Assembly (NCBI GenBank): GCA_965215355.1 | Contig: CBDCDJ010000007.1 | Location: 744,001 to 808,000, forward strand | Direction: 5' to 3' | DNA length: 64,000 bases | From: CBDCDJ01 sp965215355 | GTDB taxonomy: Bacteria; Deinococcota; Deinococci; Deinococcales; Trueperaceae | Shown here: piece after piece, positions 1 to 8,133 of the stretch | Layout of the letters: every line of letters begins with the position of its first letter | How positions within the stretch are numbered: the stretch's first letter is position 1 | Position numbers and translations under genes: made by a program | The notes under the pieces: model-generated | The model's input: only the letters and a program-made list of their open reading frames with translations | Databases searched by the model: none | Told to the model about the DNA's origin: nothing

Positions 1-591
1 CTCGAGCCTGACGAAGTGCCACCGAGCCCGCTGGTTCTCGGTTCCCTCCGGTCTTTTGTGGACGATCCGCTGCTCGCCCCGCTCGGCCACGGAACCGACA
101 TGGTTGCCGTGCTGGCGCAGGCCCTCGCGTCTCGAGGCGCACCGGAAAGCGTGCGCCTCGAGGTGGGGCGGTTTATTTCGGGTCGGGGTTACGGCACGCT
201 TGCGGCGCTCACCGCCGCGCTCGCTTGGGCTTTGGAACTGGAACCGTCGGTGGTGGCTGTGCCGTCAGGCCTTGTCGCGCCCAGCCCCTCTCTCCACCGG
301 GCGGTTCAGGCGCTCGTTCGCCGCGGCAGCGTCGTGGTCGCGGCCGCGGGCAACCTGCGGGCTGGGCAATGCCGTCCCCTATACCCCGCAGCCTACCCGG
401 AGGTTGTCGCGGTCGGCTGTGCGGAACACGCTGCTGCTTACCAAACGTGGCGTCCCCCGCCCGACCTGCTGTTGCCCGGCACGTTCACGCTGAGCCAGCG
501 CCGGCCGCCGCGGACGCTCAGCGGCACCTCGTGCGCTACCATGCAAGCCGCGGCGCACTACTGCTTTTGCTTGTCCCGCAACCACACGTAA
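1..591 (+). CDS. Subtilisin-like (S8 family) serine protease, 5' end outside window
   Basis: The frame is open from base 1, so the start and the catalytic Asp lie upstream of the window. Three S8 landmarks are visible: the His motif GHGT (near codon 30 of the visible part), the oxyanion-hole motif AAAGN, and the Ser motif GTSCAT. The family normally reads GTSMAxP; the usual Pro is missing here and only about 16 odd residues follow (rich in Cys and His), so the C-terminus may be truncated or rearranged. The last 34 bases overlap a small gene on the opposite strand. The product is probably secreted or cell-surface, but no signal peptide can be seen. Family call is good; activity is uncertain because the tail is unusual. 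Confidence 0.75.
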   Translation, partial: LEPDEVPPSPLVLGSLRSFVDDPLLAPLGHGTDMVAVLAQALASRGAPESVRLEVGRFISGRGYGTLAALTAALAWALELEPSVVAVPSGLVAPSPSLHRAVQALVRRGSVVVAAAGNLRAGQCRPLYPAAYPEVVAVGCAEHAAAYQTWRPPPDLLLPGTFTLSQRRPPRTLSGTSCATMQAAAHYCFCLSRNHT

Positions 592-734
592 CCGACAACC
601 GTCGCAACGAGCCCGAGCAGCCCACCAAAAACCGCCTCGGGGATGATTTTGTCGTTGGCGAACCAACCCCACACGAACAGGGCCAGCAGCCCGATGAGAG
701 CGACCGCGACGAGATAAGTACCAAACAGTTTCAT
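558..734 (-). CDS. Small two-TM membrane peptide (58 aa), possibly phage-derived
   Basis: This short gene starts with MKLFGTYLVAVALIGLLALF and reads on without interruption for 58 codons. A strong ribosome-binding site (GAGGAGAGAG) sits just before the ATG at 734. Two hydrophobic segments (about residues 5-24 and 33-52, the second with a GxxxG-like FGGLLG) are joined by a short charged loop, and the tail is basic (RDKQKQ). Size and topology resemble small holins or membrane-damaging peptides, but no family is recognised. It is divergent from the S24-type repressor and has a near-consensus promoter overlapped by a repeated CATATTG site, so it is probably a target of that repressor. The toxin or holin role is inference. 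Confidence 0.7.
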   Translation of the reverse strand: MKLFGTYLVAVALIGLLALFVWGWFANDKIIPEAVFGGLLGLVATVVGYVWLRDKQKQ

Positions 735-754
735 CTCTCTCCTCTCAACTTAAT

Positions 755-837
755 CATATTGACTAAGCTATCCACATCTTAAACTCTCTTGTATTATAAG
801 TCAATATGTTTTAGGATATGTCCAAGAAAGCATATTG
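755..837. promoter_or_regulatory. Three CATATTG operator-like sites between peptide and repressor
   Basis: CATATTGACT occurs at 755-764 on the plus strand and at 808-799 on the minus strand (identical 10-mers, inverted), and CATATTG recurs at 831-837. The middle site covers the -35 of the peptide promoter and also a TATGTT hexamer (805-810) that could be the repressor's -10. This is the layout expected for a divergent, autoregulated immunity region. That the neighbouring XRE/S24 protein binds here is inference. Confidence 0.55.
776..804 (-). promoter_or_regulatory. Promoter of the small membrane peptide
   Basis: On the minus strand TTGACT (804-799) and TAAGAT (781-776) are separated by exactly 17 bases, a near-consensus sigma-70-type promoter. 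Transcription would start about 35 bases before the peptide's ATG. The -35 box lies inside one CATATTGACT site and the other copy lies just after the expected start point. Confidence 0.65.
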
Positions 838-853
838 TTTTGGGAGGTTGACG

Positions 854-1561
854 ATGGAAGCGTGGGCGGATGCACTCAAAGAAAGACGGCTGAAGTTCGG
901 GATGTCGCAGCAAGACGTGGTGGCGGCGTCCGGGGAGGTGCTGTACCAGGCGGAGGTGAGCCGCCTGGAGCGCGGCATCGTTCACCCGACCGAGGACATC
1001 AGTCTGGAGAAGTTTTTCGCGCTCCTCAAGGCCCTAGAGTGGACGCTAGAGGACTTCGCCGCGGCGACGGGGTTGTCGTTGCCGTTCGCGTCGCAAGAGC
1101 AGGCCGAGGCGCTGCAGGCGGCGAGTCGGCTCGAGGTCACGCCGGAGTGGCTCAAGCTGCCGGTCTACGGCGCGGTCGCGGCGGGCAAGAAAGACGCCAA
1201 ACCCTTGAACGACGAGCACGTTTACATCCCGCGCGAAAAACTGCGCGCCAAGGGGGCCGACCCCGCCACGGTGAAGGTTTACCTCGTCAACGGCGACTGC
1301 ATGATTTCGAACGAGGCGCAGCGCATCCAAAAAAACATCGCGCCCGGCGACTACGTGGCGGTCGACTCGAGCCGCAAACCGCAACCCGGCGACGTGGTCG
1401 TCGCCTGGTGGCCGTTTGAAGACAAGATGGTCGTAAAACGCTTTAAGATAGAGGGTAAAGACATCGTCCTCTACCCGGTCAACCCGGCGCACCCGAACCT
1501 CGTCTTGGACCGCGAGGAAGACGTGTTCGTCCTCGGCACGGTGGTATGGCGGGGTGGTTGA
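854..1561 (+). CDS. LexA/CI-like repressor: XRE HTH plus S24 peptidase domain with Cys nucleophile
   Basis: The N-terminal ~65 residues form an XRE-type helix-turn-helix (RRLKFGMSQQDVVAASG...VSRLERG). The C-terminal part matches the S24/LexA fold: cleavage-site-like VAAG, nucleophile region NGDCM, and the general-base lysine in MVVKRF. LexA and CI carry Ser at the nucleophile; here the codon is TGC (Cys). Such repressors self-cleave after RecA activation to release DNA-damage or prophage genes. I chose ATG 854 because GGGAGG stands six bases before it and the HTH begins right there. An upstream ATG at 818, with TATGTT seven bases before it, is a possible leaderless start adding 12 residues. 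The last bases overlap the following GNAT gene. Confidence 0.85.
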   Translation: MEAWADALKERRLKFGMSQQDVVAASGEVLYQAEVSRLERGIVHPTEDISLEKFFALLKALEWTLEDFAAATGLSLPFASQEQAEALQAASRLEVTPEWLKLPVYGAVAAGKKDAKPLNDEHVYIPREKLRAKGADPATVKVYLVNGDCMISNEAQRIQKNIAPGDYVAVDSSRKPQPGDVVVAWWPFEDKMVVKRFKIEGKDIVLYPVNPAHPNLVLDREEDVFVLGTVVWRGG

Positions 1562-1964
1562 GGTCGTCTACAAAGTCGCGCCGGAGGTGAACAGCGCTGA
1601 ACTGGCCGTGCTGTTCGCGGCGGCGTGGCCGGGGGATGGGGGTGCAGGAAATATGGGGAGGCTCGAGCACAGCCTGACTTACCTGTGCGCTTATCAGGAC
1701 ACGCGGCTCGTTGGCTTCGTCAACGTCGCTTGGGACGGCGGCGTCCACGGTTTTATCCTGGACACGACGGTGCATCCTCAATTTCAAAGACGGGGTATCG
1801 GCGCGGCACTCGTTACACGGGCGGCGGCGCTGGCGAAAGAGCGGGGACTGGTTTGGCTCCACGTCGATTTCGAGCCGCGCTTGACACGTTTTTACGAGCA
1901 GTGTGGGTTCAGGCCGACGGCTGCCGGATTGATGAACCTGAAGAGTGAGGTTGTCGAGCCGTAG
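1554..1964 (+). CDS. GNAT family N-acetyltransferase
   Basis: A 136-residue protein with the acetyl-CoA binding signature QRRGIGAALV at about residues 77-86 and the typical C-terminal FYEQCGF segment of GNAT enzymes. Substrate cannot be told. It starts at GTG 1554, inside the end of the S24 repressor gene (8-base overlap), so the two are probably translated from one mRNA. Its 3' end overlaps the convergent hemY-type gene by 56 bases, which is long for a convergent pair and suggests one of the two tails has drifted. Confidence 0.85.
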   Translation: MVEVVYKVAPEVNSAELAVLFAAAWPGDGGAGNMGRLEHSLTYLCAYQDTRLVGFVNVAWDGGVHGFILDTTVHPQFQRRGIGAALVTRAAALAKERGLVWLHVDFEPRLTRFYEQCGFRPTAAGLMNLKSEVVEP

Positions 1965-3324
1965 GTTCATTCGTAAGCTCACGCGCTACCCGGAGCGCGT
2001 CCCGCACGCAGTCGTTCACGCCGACGCCGTTGAGGGCGTTGCTAGTGAGATATAAATTTCGATGTTCGCTGAGCGCGTGGGTGATGTCGGCAACTCTTTC
2101 ACGGTGTCCCAACAGGTACTGCGGAATCCCTTTGGGCCACTTCGCCTGCGTGACGAACTCCGGCTCGGCGGTAACGCCCATCGTCACGCGCAGGTCGCGG
2201 CGCACGACTTCGAGCGCTGCCTCGTCGGGCAGGTTGACGAAGTCCGGCTCGAGCGTGCCGCCGCAAATCACGCGGAGGAGCACCTTGCCCGCGGGGGCCT
2301 GTTCGGGAAACAGCGACGAACTGTAAAGCACGCCCAGGCTCCGCACGCCCTCGCCGCGCGGCACCAAAAAGCCGAAGCCGCCCAACGGTTGCGGCACGTC
2401 GACGCGGTCGTAACCGAGGCCGAAGACCCATACGTCAGCGTACGGAATATCAGCCAAAATGTCGGCAGCGGTGGGGGAGAGGGGTCTGAGCAACTCCGCA
2501 CTCACAAACGCGGGCGTCGCCAGCACCACCGCGTCGGCGCTGAAGGTCTCGCCGTTTGAAAGCGCCAAGGCGTAGCCCTGAGCGGTGGGGGAGAAACTTG
2601 TGACGGTGATGCCGGTTTGGAGACTGTCCCCGAGCCGCGTTCTCAAAGCCTCGACGAGCGTGCCGATGCCGCCCGCCTTGAAACTCGTCAAACGGCCCGC
2701 CGGTTTGGGATGTTTCTTCGCCTCACGCTGTTGCTTGACAAGCCCCCGGAGGAGGCTGCCGTGTTCGCGCTCAAGCCCACGAAGCCTTGGAAAAAGGGCG
2801 TCCACGCTCAACTCCTTCGCGTCGCCCGCGGTGACGCCTAAGACCGCCGCGCCCGCGAAAGCGTCGGCAAAACCCGTGCCGAAGCGCCGCGCTACAAAGG
2901 CGTAAACGGTTTCTTCGCGGTCGCTGCGATGAGCGAGAAACTCGAGCCCGGCCCGCACCTTCTCGAACGGGGTCAGCAGTTCGGTCGTGAGAAACTTGGG
3001 CGGCGCGTCGGGCAGCGGCCTCAGGCCGCCGTCCTGATACAAAAAACGGTACTTGGCCGTGTCGGCGGCGGGTTGCAACACCTCTTCTAAACCGAGCGCC
3101 TTTGCCAACTCTACCGTTTCGGGCACGTTCGTCAAAAAGCCGTTCGGCCCCCAGTCGAAGGTGAAACCGTCTTGCACCGAGGTGCGCACCTTGCCGCCGG
3201 GCTCAGCCTCTTTTTCGAATACCATGACGTGCCAGTCGGGTTTTGCTTGGCGGACAAAAAAAGCCGTCGCCAGCCCGGTGATGCCTCCTCCGACGACGGC
3301 GACGGTTTGGGTAACGTTTGACAT
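1909..3324 (-). CDS. hemY: Protoporphyrinogen/coproporphyrinogen oxidase (HemY/HemG family)
   Basis: FAD-dependent oxidase that aromatises the porphyrinogen ring late in haem synthesis. The N-terminus holds the dinucleotide-binding motif VVGGGITGLATA followed by the FEKEAEPGGKVRT segment typical of protoporphyrinogen oxidase and amine oxidases, and the last 40 residues include the C-terminal FAD contact region (LTSNALNGVGVNDCVRDA). Length (471 aa) is normal for the family. Whether the substrate is proto- or coproporphyrinogen cannot be read from the sequence. No other haem gene is adjacent. A TACACT box nine bases before the ATG suggests a very short or absent leader. The final ~20 residues are Ser/Pro/Gln-rich and overlap the GNAT gene. 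Confidence 0.85.
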   Translation of the reverse strand: MSNVTQTVAVVGGGITGLATAFFVRQAKPDWHVMVFEKEAEPGGKVRTSVQDGFTFDWGPNGFLTNVPETVELAKALGLEEVLQPAADTAKYRFLYQDGGLRPLPDAPPKFLTTELLTPFEKVRAGLEFLAHRSDREETVYAFVARRFGTGFADAFAGAAVLGVTAGDAKELSVDALFPRLRGLEREHGSLLRGLVKQQREAKKHPKPAGRLTSFKAGGIGTLVEALRTRLGDSLQTGITVTSFSPTAQGYALALSNGETFSADAVVLATPAFVSAELLRPLSPTAADILADIPYADVWVFGLGYDRVDVPQPLGGFGFLVPRGEGVRSLGVLYSSSLFPEQAPAGKVLLRVICGGTLEPDFVNLPDEAALEVVRRDLRVTMGVTAEPEFVTQAKWPKGIPQYLLGHRERVADITHALSEHRNLYLTSNALNGVGVNDCVRDALRVARELTNEPTARQPHSSGSSIRQPSA

Positions 3325-3358
3325 CGTCCGGTCAGTGTAACCGGGCGGTATTTAAGCT

Positions 3359-5185
3359 TCAGTCGGCGGCCTCTCTTTCACCCTCTTTTTCAGCAGGCTC
3401 GAGCCCTTCCCCCAGCCCGAACTGCGTGAGCAAAAAGTCCGCGCTCATCCGCATCCACTTGTTGCGCTCCTCGCGGTTGGTGGGGCCGTGGCCGCTACGC
3501 TCGTCCACGTAATACTCGACCGCTAAGCCTTTTTCACGCATCTTCTCGACCATCTGGTCCGATTCGGCCTTGACCACGCGGGGGTCGTTCGCACCCTGGA
3601 TGACGAGGAGCGGAACTTTAACGTTCTCGACGTAGGTGACGGGCGAGCGCGCCATCAAAAAGTCGGCGTCTTCCTCGGGGTCGCCGACCGCGGCCTTCAT
3701 CATGGTGCGCCAGTGAGGCGGCACGGCCTTGGCAAAGGTGACGAGGTTCGACGGCCCCACGATGTCCACGCCCGCCACCCAGTAGTCGGGCAGGCGCGTC
3801 ACCGCGCTGAGCGTGGCGAAACCGCCGAAGCTGCCACCGAACACCGCCAGGCGTTCCTCGTCTACCCAGTTCAAACTCTGCAGATACTTTGCCGCGTGCT
3901 CGAGGTCTTTAAGTTCGTCGCCGCCCCAGTCGCGGTGGATGAGCTTTTGATAGGTAATGCCGTAGCCCGTCGAACCGCGAATATTCGGCGCGAGCACGCC
4001 GACGTCGCGGCTCAAGAGGTACTGGTAGAGCCCTGCGTAGGCGTAACCCGGCCGCTCCTGCGCCTCGGGGCCGCCGTGAATCGACACGACGACGGGACAT
4101 CTTTCAGAGGCGTTTTTGGGTTTGTACAGCCACGCCGGTATGTCGCGCCCGTCGAAGCTCTCGAAGTGGACGAGTTCGGGCTCGAGCAAGTCGTCCAGGT
4201 CGATGCCGCCCAACATGCTCTGCTCGAGGGCTGTCAAACTACCCGTCGCCAGCTCGAGTTCGTACACGTTGACGGCTTCCTGCGGTCTCGAGAAGAGCAT
4301 CACGGCCTTGCTGCCGTCGGGACTCAGGTTCAAGTCGGAGACGATGCCCAGAGGCAACTCCGGTAAACTCTGTTCGTCGCTACGCAGTTGTGAGCCCCCT
4401 GCGACGTTTACGCTGTAGACAAGTGCGCTGCCGTCATCGGAAAGTGCAATCTGTTCGACATCCGCCTCGGGCGTGTAAACCCAGTCCCAGCTTTGGCTCT
4501 CGAGAGTATAAAAGGCCACGCCGTTGTACTCGCGGCCCGTGTTCGTGACGAGGTAAAAACCGCTGCCGTCACGCTGCCAAGGCCCGAGCCAGAAAACGGT
4601 TTCGCCCTCGTGCGGGGTGGCGTTGGTGTGCTCGCCGGTTTCCAGGTCGTAAACAAAGATGTTTTGGTCGGTGTTGCCGTTGATTTCGAGAATGGTGAGG
4701 TATTTCCCGTCCGGCGACACCTCGCCAGCGTAGTAGCGGCCGCCGGTCATGAGACGTTTTGTATCGCCGGTCTCGACTTCAAGAAGTTGCGGGTCCATCT
4801 CGGTCGGCTCGCGGTCGTTGCCGGTGATGACGAGGTGAGAGGAGTCCGGCGTCCAGTCCGAAAGCGAATACTGCACCTGGGGCGCGTCGGTAAGCTGCCG
4901 CGGCCAACTGCCTGATGCCTCCATCACGTAAACCTGGTGCATTTCGTCGCCGTGGTGGTCGGCGGTAAAAGCGATGCGTTGCGAATCCGGCGACCACTTA
5001 AAACTGCGCACCGACTTGTCGGTAAAGCCGGTGAGCTGCCGCGCGAAGCCGCCCCCGGCGGGCATCGTCCAGAGGTTGAACTCGCCCGAGGTGTTGGCGA
5101 TGTAGGCGATGGTTTCGCCGTCCGGTGAGTAAGCCGCGCTGGTAAAAAGCCGCACCGCCGTGAACTGCTCGAACTCGTAGACCAT
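3359..5185 (-). CDS. S9 family peptidase (prolyl oligopeptidase / acylaminoacyl peptidase type)
   Basis: A 608-residue protein in two parts. The N-terminal ~350 residues contain repeated SPDG/SPDS segments (AYSPDGETIAY, KWSPDSQRIAF, VSPDGKYL) of a WD40-like beta-propeller. The C-terminal ~250 residues are an alpha/beta hydrolase with the nucleophile elbow GGSFGG, acid GANDPRV and histidine in RSGHGP. Such enzymes cleave short peptides or N-acylated residues and are usually cytoplasmic; no signal peptide is seen. Start ATG 5185 is preferred because AGGGAGG lies six bases before it. Longer in-frame readings upstream are rejected. It stands alone next to the MITE. Confidence 0.9.
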   Translation of the reverse strand: MVYEFEQFTAVRLFTSAAYSPDGETIAYIANTSGEFNLWTMPAGGGFARQLTGFTDKSVRSFKWSPDSQRIAFTADHHGDEMHQVYVMEASGSWPRQLTDAPQVQYSLSDWTPDSSHLVITGNDREPTEMDPQLLEVETGDTKRLMTGGRYYAGEVSPDGKYLTILEINGNTDQNIFVYDLETGEHTNATPHEGETVFWLGPWQRDGSGFYLVTNTGREYNGVAFYTLESQSWDWVYTPEADVEQIALSDDGSALVYSVNVAGGSQLRSDEQSLPELPLGIVSDLNLSPDGSKAVMLFSRPQEAVNVYELELATGSLTALEQSMLGGIDLDDLLEPELVHFESFDGRDIPAWLYKPKNASERCPVVVSIHGGPEAQERPGYAYAGLYQYLLSRDVGVLAPNIRGSTGYGITYQKLIHRDWGGDELKDLEHAAKYLQSLNWVDEERLAVFGGSFGGFATLSAVTRLPDYWVAGVDIVGPSNLVTFAKAVPPHWRTMMKAAVGDPEEDADFLMARSPVTYVENVKVPLLVIQGANDPRVVKAESDQMVEKMREKGLAVEYYVDERSGHGPTNREERNKWMRMSADFLLTQFGLGEGLEPAEKEGEREAAD

Positions 5186-5266
5186 GTGCATCCTCCCTAA
5201 CCTTGTGAAACTCGGCCTCGAGTATACCGAGCCAGCGTGAGGGGATGACTCCGAAATCGCTGCGCC

Positions 5267-5451
5267 CAGCAATTCAAGATGAGCAAGAAAAAGCCCCTCT
5301 TAACAAGGGGGTTGGGGGGATTTGCTTCTGTAAAAGCACTGTAGAGGCTTTCACAGAAGCAAACCTCCCCTAACCCCTCCTATTAGGAGGGGGATTTATT
5401 CCCCTCGTTTAAGCTTCCTGCATGTGTAGTTGCCTTCATCTTGAATTGCTG
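5267..5451. mobile_element. MITE-like element, 185 bp, 16-bp TIRs and 7-bp target duplication
   Basis: The ends are perfect 16-bp inverted repeats: CAGCAATTCAAGATGA (5267-5282) and its complement (5436-5451). They are flanked by the 7-bp direct repeat CTGCGCC (5260-5266 and 5452-5458). Inside lies a second large inverted repeat: a G-rich arm ending GATTTGCTTCTGT (about 5307-5331) and its complement (about 5353-5377), plus a short hairpin CCCCTCCT/AGGAGGGG (5375-5393). No transposase is encoded, so it would move in trans. It sits in the divergent gap between the S9 peptidase and pepA. Confidence 0.75.
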
Positions 5452-5513
5452 CTGCGCCTTTCAGTTGCGTTTTCAGCCTCGTGGTAGCGTGCGCACATTT
5501 GGAGGGTTTAGGT

Positions 5514-6989
5514 ATGGACATCAACTCGGTGCAAGGAAAAATTCACGAAACCGAAGCGGACAGCCTCATCGTCAGCGTTTTCAAGGATGACGGTCTGGAG
5601 GGCGTGGGGGGTGAGGTGGACGAAGTCCTCGGCGGCGCACTACGCGAGCGCATCAACGAGGGGGATTTCAAGGGTGAAACGGGCGAGGTTACCGTGCTCT
5701 ATCCGCGCGGGGTGGTCACGGCCAAGCGCGTCATCGTCGTCGGGCTGGGCGAGCGGGACAAACTCGACTTAGAAACCGTCCGCAAAGCCTCCGCAGCGGC
5801 AGTCAAGCGGGCGCGCAAGCTGAACGGCAAACACGTCGCTACGGTCGTCCACGGCGAGGGGTTGGATATTAGGGCCGCGGCGCAGGCGACTACCGAGGGC
5901 GCGCTGCTGGCGGTGTACCGCTTCGACGCGCAAAAGCAAAAAGAGGAGACGAACGAACTCGAGGCCTTGACCATCGTAACCGAAGACGGTTTGAGTGAAG
6001 TCGAGGCAGGCGTGAAAACGGCGCAGGCCGTCGCGGCAGGTGTTTACCTGGCTCGAGACCTCGTCAACATGCCGCCGAACGTCGCCACGCCGAGCAAGCT
6101 GGCCGAAGTCGCGGCCGACATGGCCGAACAGTACGGTTTCGAAATCACCATCGGCGACCGCGCTTGGGCGGCGGAGCGCGACATGGGCGCGTTTTTGGCC
6201 GTCGCCAAGGGCGCGGGCGAAGAGCCGAAGTTCATCGTGCTCGAGCATGGAGCGGACAAAGACGCCGCAACCGTGGTGCTGGTCGGCAAAGGCGTCACCT
6301 TCGACACCGGCGGCATCAGCATCAAACCCAGCGCCAACATGGGCGCGATGAAGTCCGACATGGGCGGCGCGGCGGCGGTGCTGGGCGCGATGAAAGCGGT
6401 CGGTGAACTGGAGTTGCCCCTGCACGTCGTCGGCATCGTCCCCGCGACCGAGAACATGCCCGACGCGAACGCTTACCACCCCGCCGACGTGATTCGGACC
6501 GGCAACGGCAAGACCATCGAAATTATCAGCACCGACGCCGAGGGCCGCATGATTCTGGCCGACGCCCTCGTTTACGCCGAGCGCTATAACCCGAGCCTCG
6601 TCATCGACTTGGCGACGCTGACCGGCTCGAGCGTCATCGCACTCGGCAAGGGCGTGGCGGCGGGCTTGTTCAGCACGGACGACGGTTTGCGCGACGCCCT
6701 GGTCGAGGCGGGCACGACCACGTTCGAGCGCGTCTGGCCGCTGCCGCTGTTTGAAGACTACCGAAAGACCATCAATTCCGACGTGGCCGACATGAAAAAT
6801 ACCGGCGGCCGGACGGGCGGCGTGGGCACCTCGGCCGTTTTTCTGCAAGAGTTCACGAACTACCCCTGGGCGCACCTCGACATTGCCGGGATGGCGCTTG
6901 CCGACAAAGGCGGCGGTTACGCGCCCAAAGGCGGTACGGGTTTCGGGGTGCGCTTGTTGGTGGAGTTTTTGGGCTCGCGAACTTCTTAA
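5514..6989 (+). CDS. pepA: Leucyl aminopeptidase (M17 family)
   Basis: Two-metal exopeptidase that releases N-terminal amino acids from peptides in the cytoplasm. The catalytic C-terminal domain carries the M17 landmarks GKGVTFDTGGISIKP (metal/catalytic Lys and Asp) and STDAEGRMILADAL (the family signature, usually NTDAEGRL, with Ser for Asn here), then DLATLTGS. The N-terminal ~170 residues are the macrodomain-like regulatory part. I use ATG 5514, with GGAGG eight bases upstream; a longer in-frame GTG start has no such site. Length of 491 residues is normal. It ends 4 bases into the convergent DUF6155 gene. Confidence 0.92.
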   Translation: MDINSVQGKIHETEADSLIVSVFKDDGLEGVGGEVDEVLGGALRERINEGDFKGETGEVTVLYPRGVVTAKRVIVVGLGERDKLDLETVRKASAAAVKRARKLNGKHVATVVHGEGLDIRAAAQATTEGALLAVYRFDAQKQKEETNELEALTIVTEDGLSEVEAGVKTAQAVAAGVYLARDLVNMPPNVATPSKLAEVAADMAEQYGFEITIGDRAWAAERDMGAFLAVAKGAGEEPKFIVLEHGADKDAATVVLVGKGVTFDTGGISIKPSANMGAMKSDMGGAAAVLGAMKAVGELELPLHVVGIVPATENMPDANAYHPADVIRTGNGKTIEIISTDAEGRMILADALVYAERYNPSLVIDLATLTGSSVIALGKGVAAGLFSTDDGLRDALVEAGTTTFERVWPLPLFEDYRKTINSDVADMKNTGGRTGGVGTSAVFLQEFTNYPWAHLDIAGMALADKGGGYAPKGGTGFGVRLLVEFLGSRTS

Positions 6990-7522
6990 GCACCAAGCTT
7001 CTCCAAAAAGTCGTCGAACAACTCGGACAGCGTGTCGTGGAAGCCCCAGCCGATGCCCCGAGTAGACTCGACGACTTTTTCCAAACGCGGCAGGTACGCC
7101 TCTGGGTCGCGGTCGGCGAGAATGCGGTTTAAAACGCTTTCCCAAACGCTCTCGAGACTGTTGTAAAAGGGCTCGTCAATGTCGCCGTAGGTGTTTGTAC
7201 CTTCAACGCCTTTTTCGACGTAGTAAAGCTCCATCTCGACGGCGTCTCGCGTGGAGGCCGCTTTGACGTACTCGCGCAACGCTTTGCGCGCCGGACCGGC
7301 TTTGAAGGTCGGCAAGCCCCGACTCGGGTTGAAAGCGCGCTCGATTTCTCGCTTTACTGCGGGAGCCATGATGTCTTCGGTGTTGTCCGGGTCGAAGTAG
7401 CGGGCTAACACGACCTTGTTGGCGCTGCTCAGGTCGTAAAGCTCTTTGAGGACGCCGACGAGTTCGGAGTTGTCGAGAAGCTCGAGCGCTTTGCGAATTC
7501 GGGGCCAGCTCGGTTTTGCCAC
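6986..7522 (-). CDS. DUF6155 family protein
   Basis: A 178-residue, probably all-alpha cytoplasmic protein. I recognise the start MAKPSWPRIRKALELLDNSE and the segments LYDLSSANKVVLARYF and GIGWGFHD as those of DUF6155 proteins; this is from memory and not checked. No function is known. It begins at GTG 7522, four bases after the stop of the upstream Uma2-like gene, so the two form an operon. The usual neighbours of this family do not give a clear clue here. Confidence 0.65.
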   Translation of the reverse strand: MAKPSWPRIRKALELLDNSELVGVLKELYDLSSANKVVLARYFDPDNTEDIMAPAVKREIERAFNPSRGLPTFKAGPARKALREYVKAASTRDAVEMELYYVEKGVEGTNTYGDIDEPFYNSLESVWESVLNRILADRDPEAYLPRLEKVVESTRGIGWGFHDTLSELFDDFLEKLGA

Positions 7523-7525
7523 AGC

Positions 7526-8077
7526 CTAAAACACACCTCGGTAAATTTGGGACAGCTTCAACGGCGTACCCAAACACTGCATATTTAGGTCGCCGCTTCC
7601 GGTCACGTCTTGCTGCCGCCACTCGCCCTCGTCGTCACGCCACAAGTGCCGCACGAACAGGCTTTCTGGGTCGACGATGAGGTAGGTTTGCAGGCTGGGC
7701 AGGCGCTTGTACCCGAGCATTTTCTCACGCACGTCGATGTGTTTGGTGCTGGGTGAGAGAACCTCGACCAAGATACAGGGCTCGGTTTCAAAATAAGGGT
7801 CGGATTCTTCCTTGTCACAAACGACCATCACGTCAGGGTAGTAAAACGCACTCGTTTCGACGCGGAGTTTCATATCTGTTTTGTGAATCCGGCAGTTTTT
7901 GTCCACCGCCGTTTGCCACAGGGTAGCGAAGATATTACCGACGATGCGGGAGTGTTTCTGGCTGGCTCCTGCCACCGCGTACATGTACCCGCCCAAAAAC
8001 TCATGCCGCTCCTGGCTCGACTTTTCCAGCTCGAGGTAATCCTCGGCGCTTAGGGCAACTTGCAGAGATTTAATCAT
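7526..8077 (-). CDS. Uma2 family (DUF820) putative endonuclease
   Basis: A 183-residue protein of the Uma2/DUF820 family, which has a PD-(D/E)XK nuclease fold. Visible hallmarks: RHEFLGGYMYAVAG near the N-terminus, HSRIVGNI, YPDVMVVCD (catalytic Asp region) and PCILVEVLSPST (the ExL/V motif), then KMLGYKRLPSLQTYLIVD. The biological role of this large, often multi-copy family is unsettled. Start ATG 8077 has TAAACT five bases upstream and no ribosome-binding site, so the mRNA is probably leaderless. A longer in-frame reading to 8161 lacks support. DUF6155 follows at once. Confidence 0.85.
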   Translation of the reverse strand: MIKSLQVALSAEDYLELEKSSQERHEFLGGYMYAVAGASQKHSRIVGNIFATLWQTAVDKNCRIHKTDMKLRVETSAFYYPDVMVVCDKEESDPYFETEPCILVEVLSPSTKHIDVREKMLGYKRLPSLQTYLIVDPESLFVRHLWRDDEGEWRQQDVTGSGDLNMQCLGTPLKLSQIYRGVF

Positions 8078-8133
8078 GAGACAGTTTAACGCAAACGTGT
8101 AAAAAGGTTCGTAGAAAAACTTGCCGCTGAGAC

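Noticed and set aside
5769..7145. 458-codon open frame on the minus strand
   Set aside because: Antisense to pepA, Arg/His-rich as expected of a shadow frame in high-GC DNA, and no family motif.
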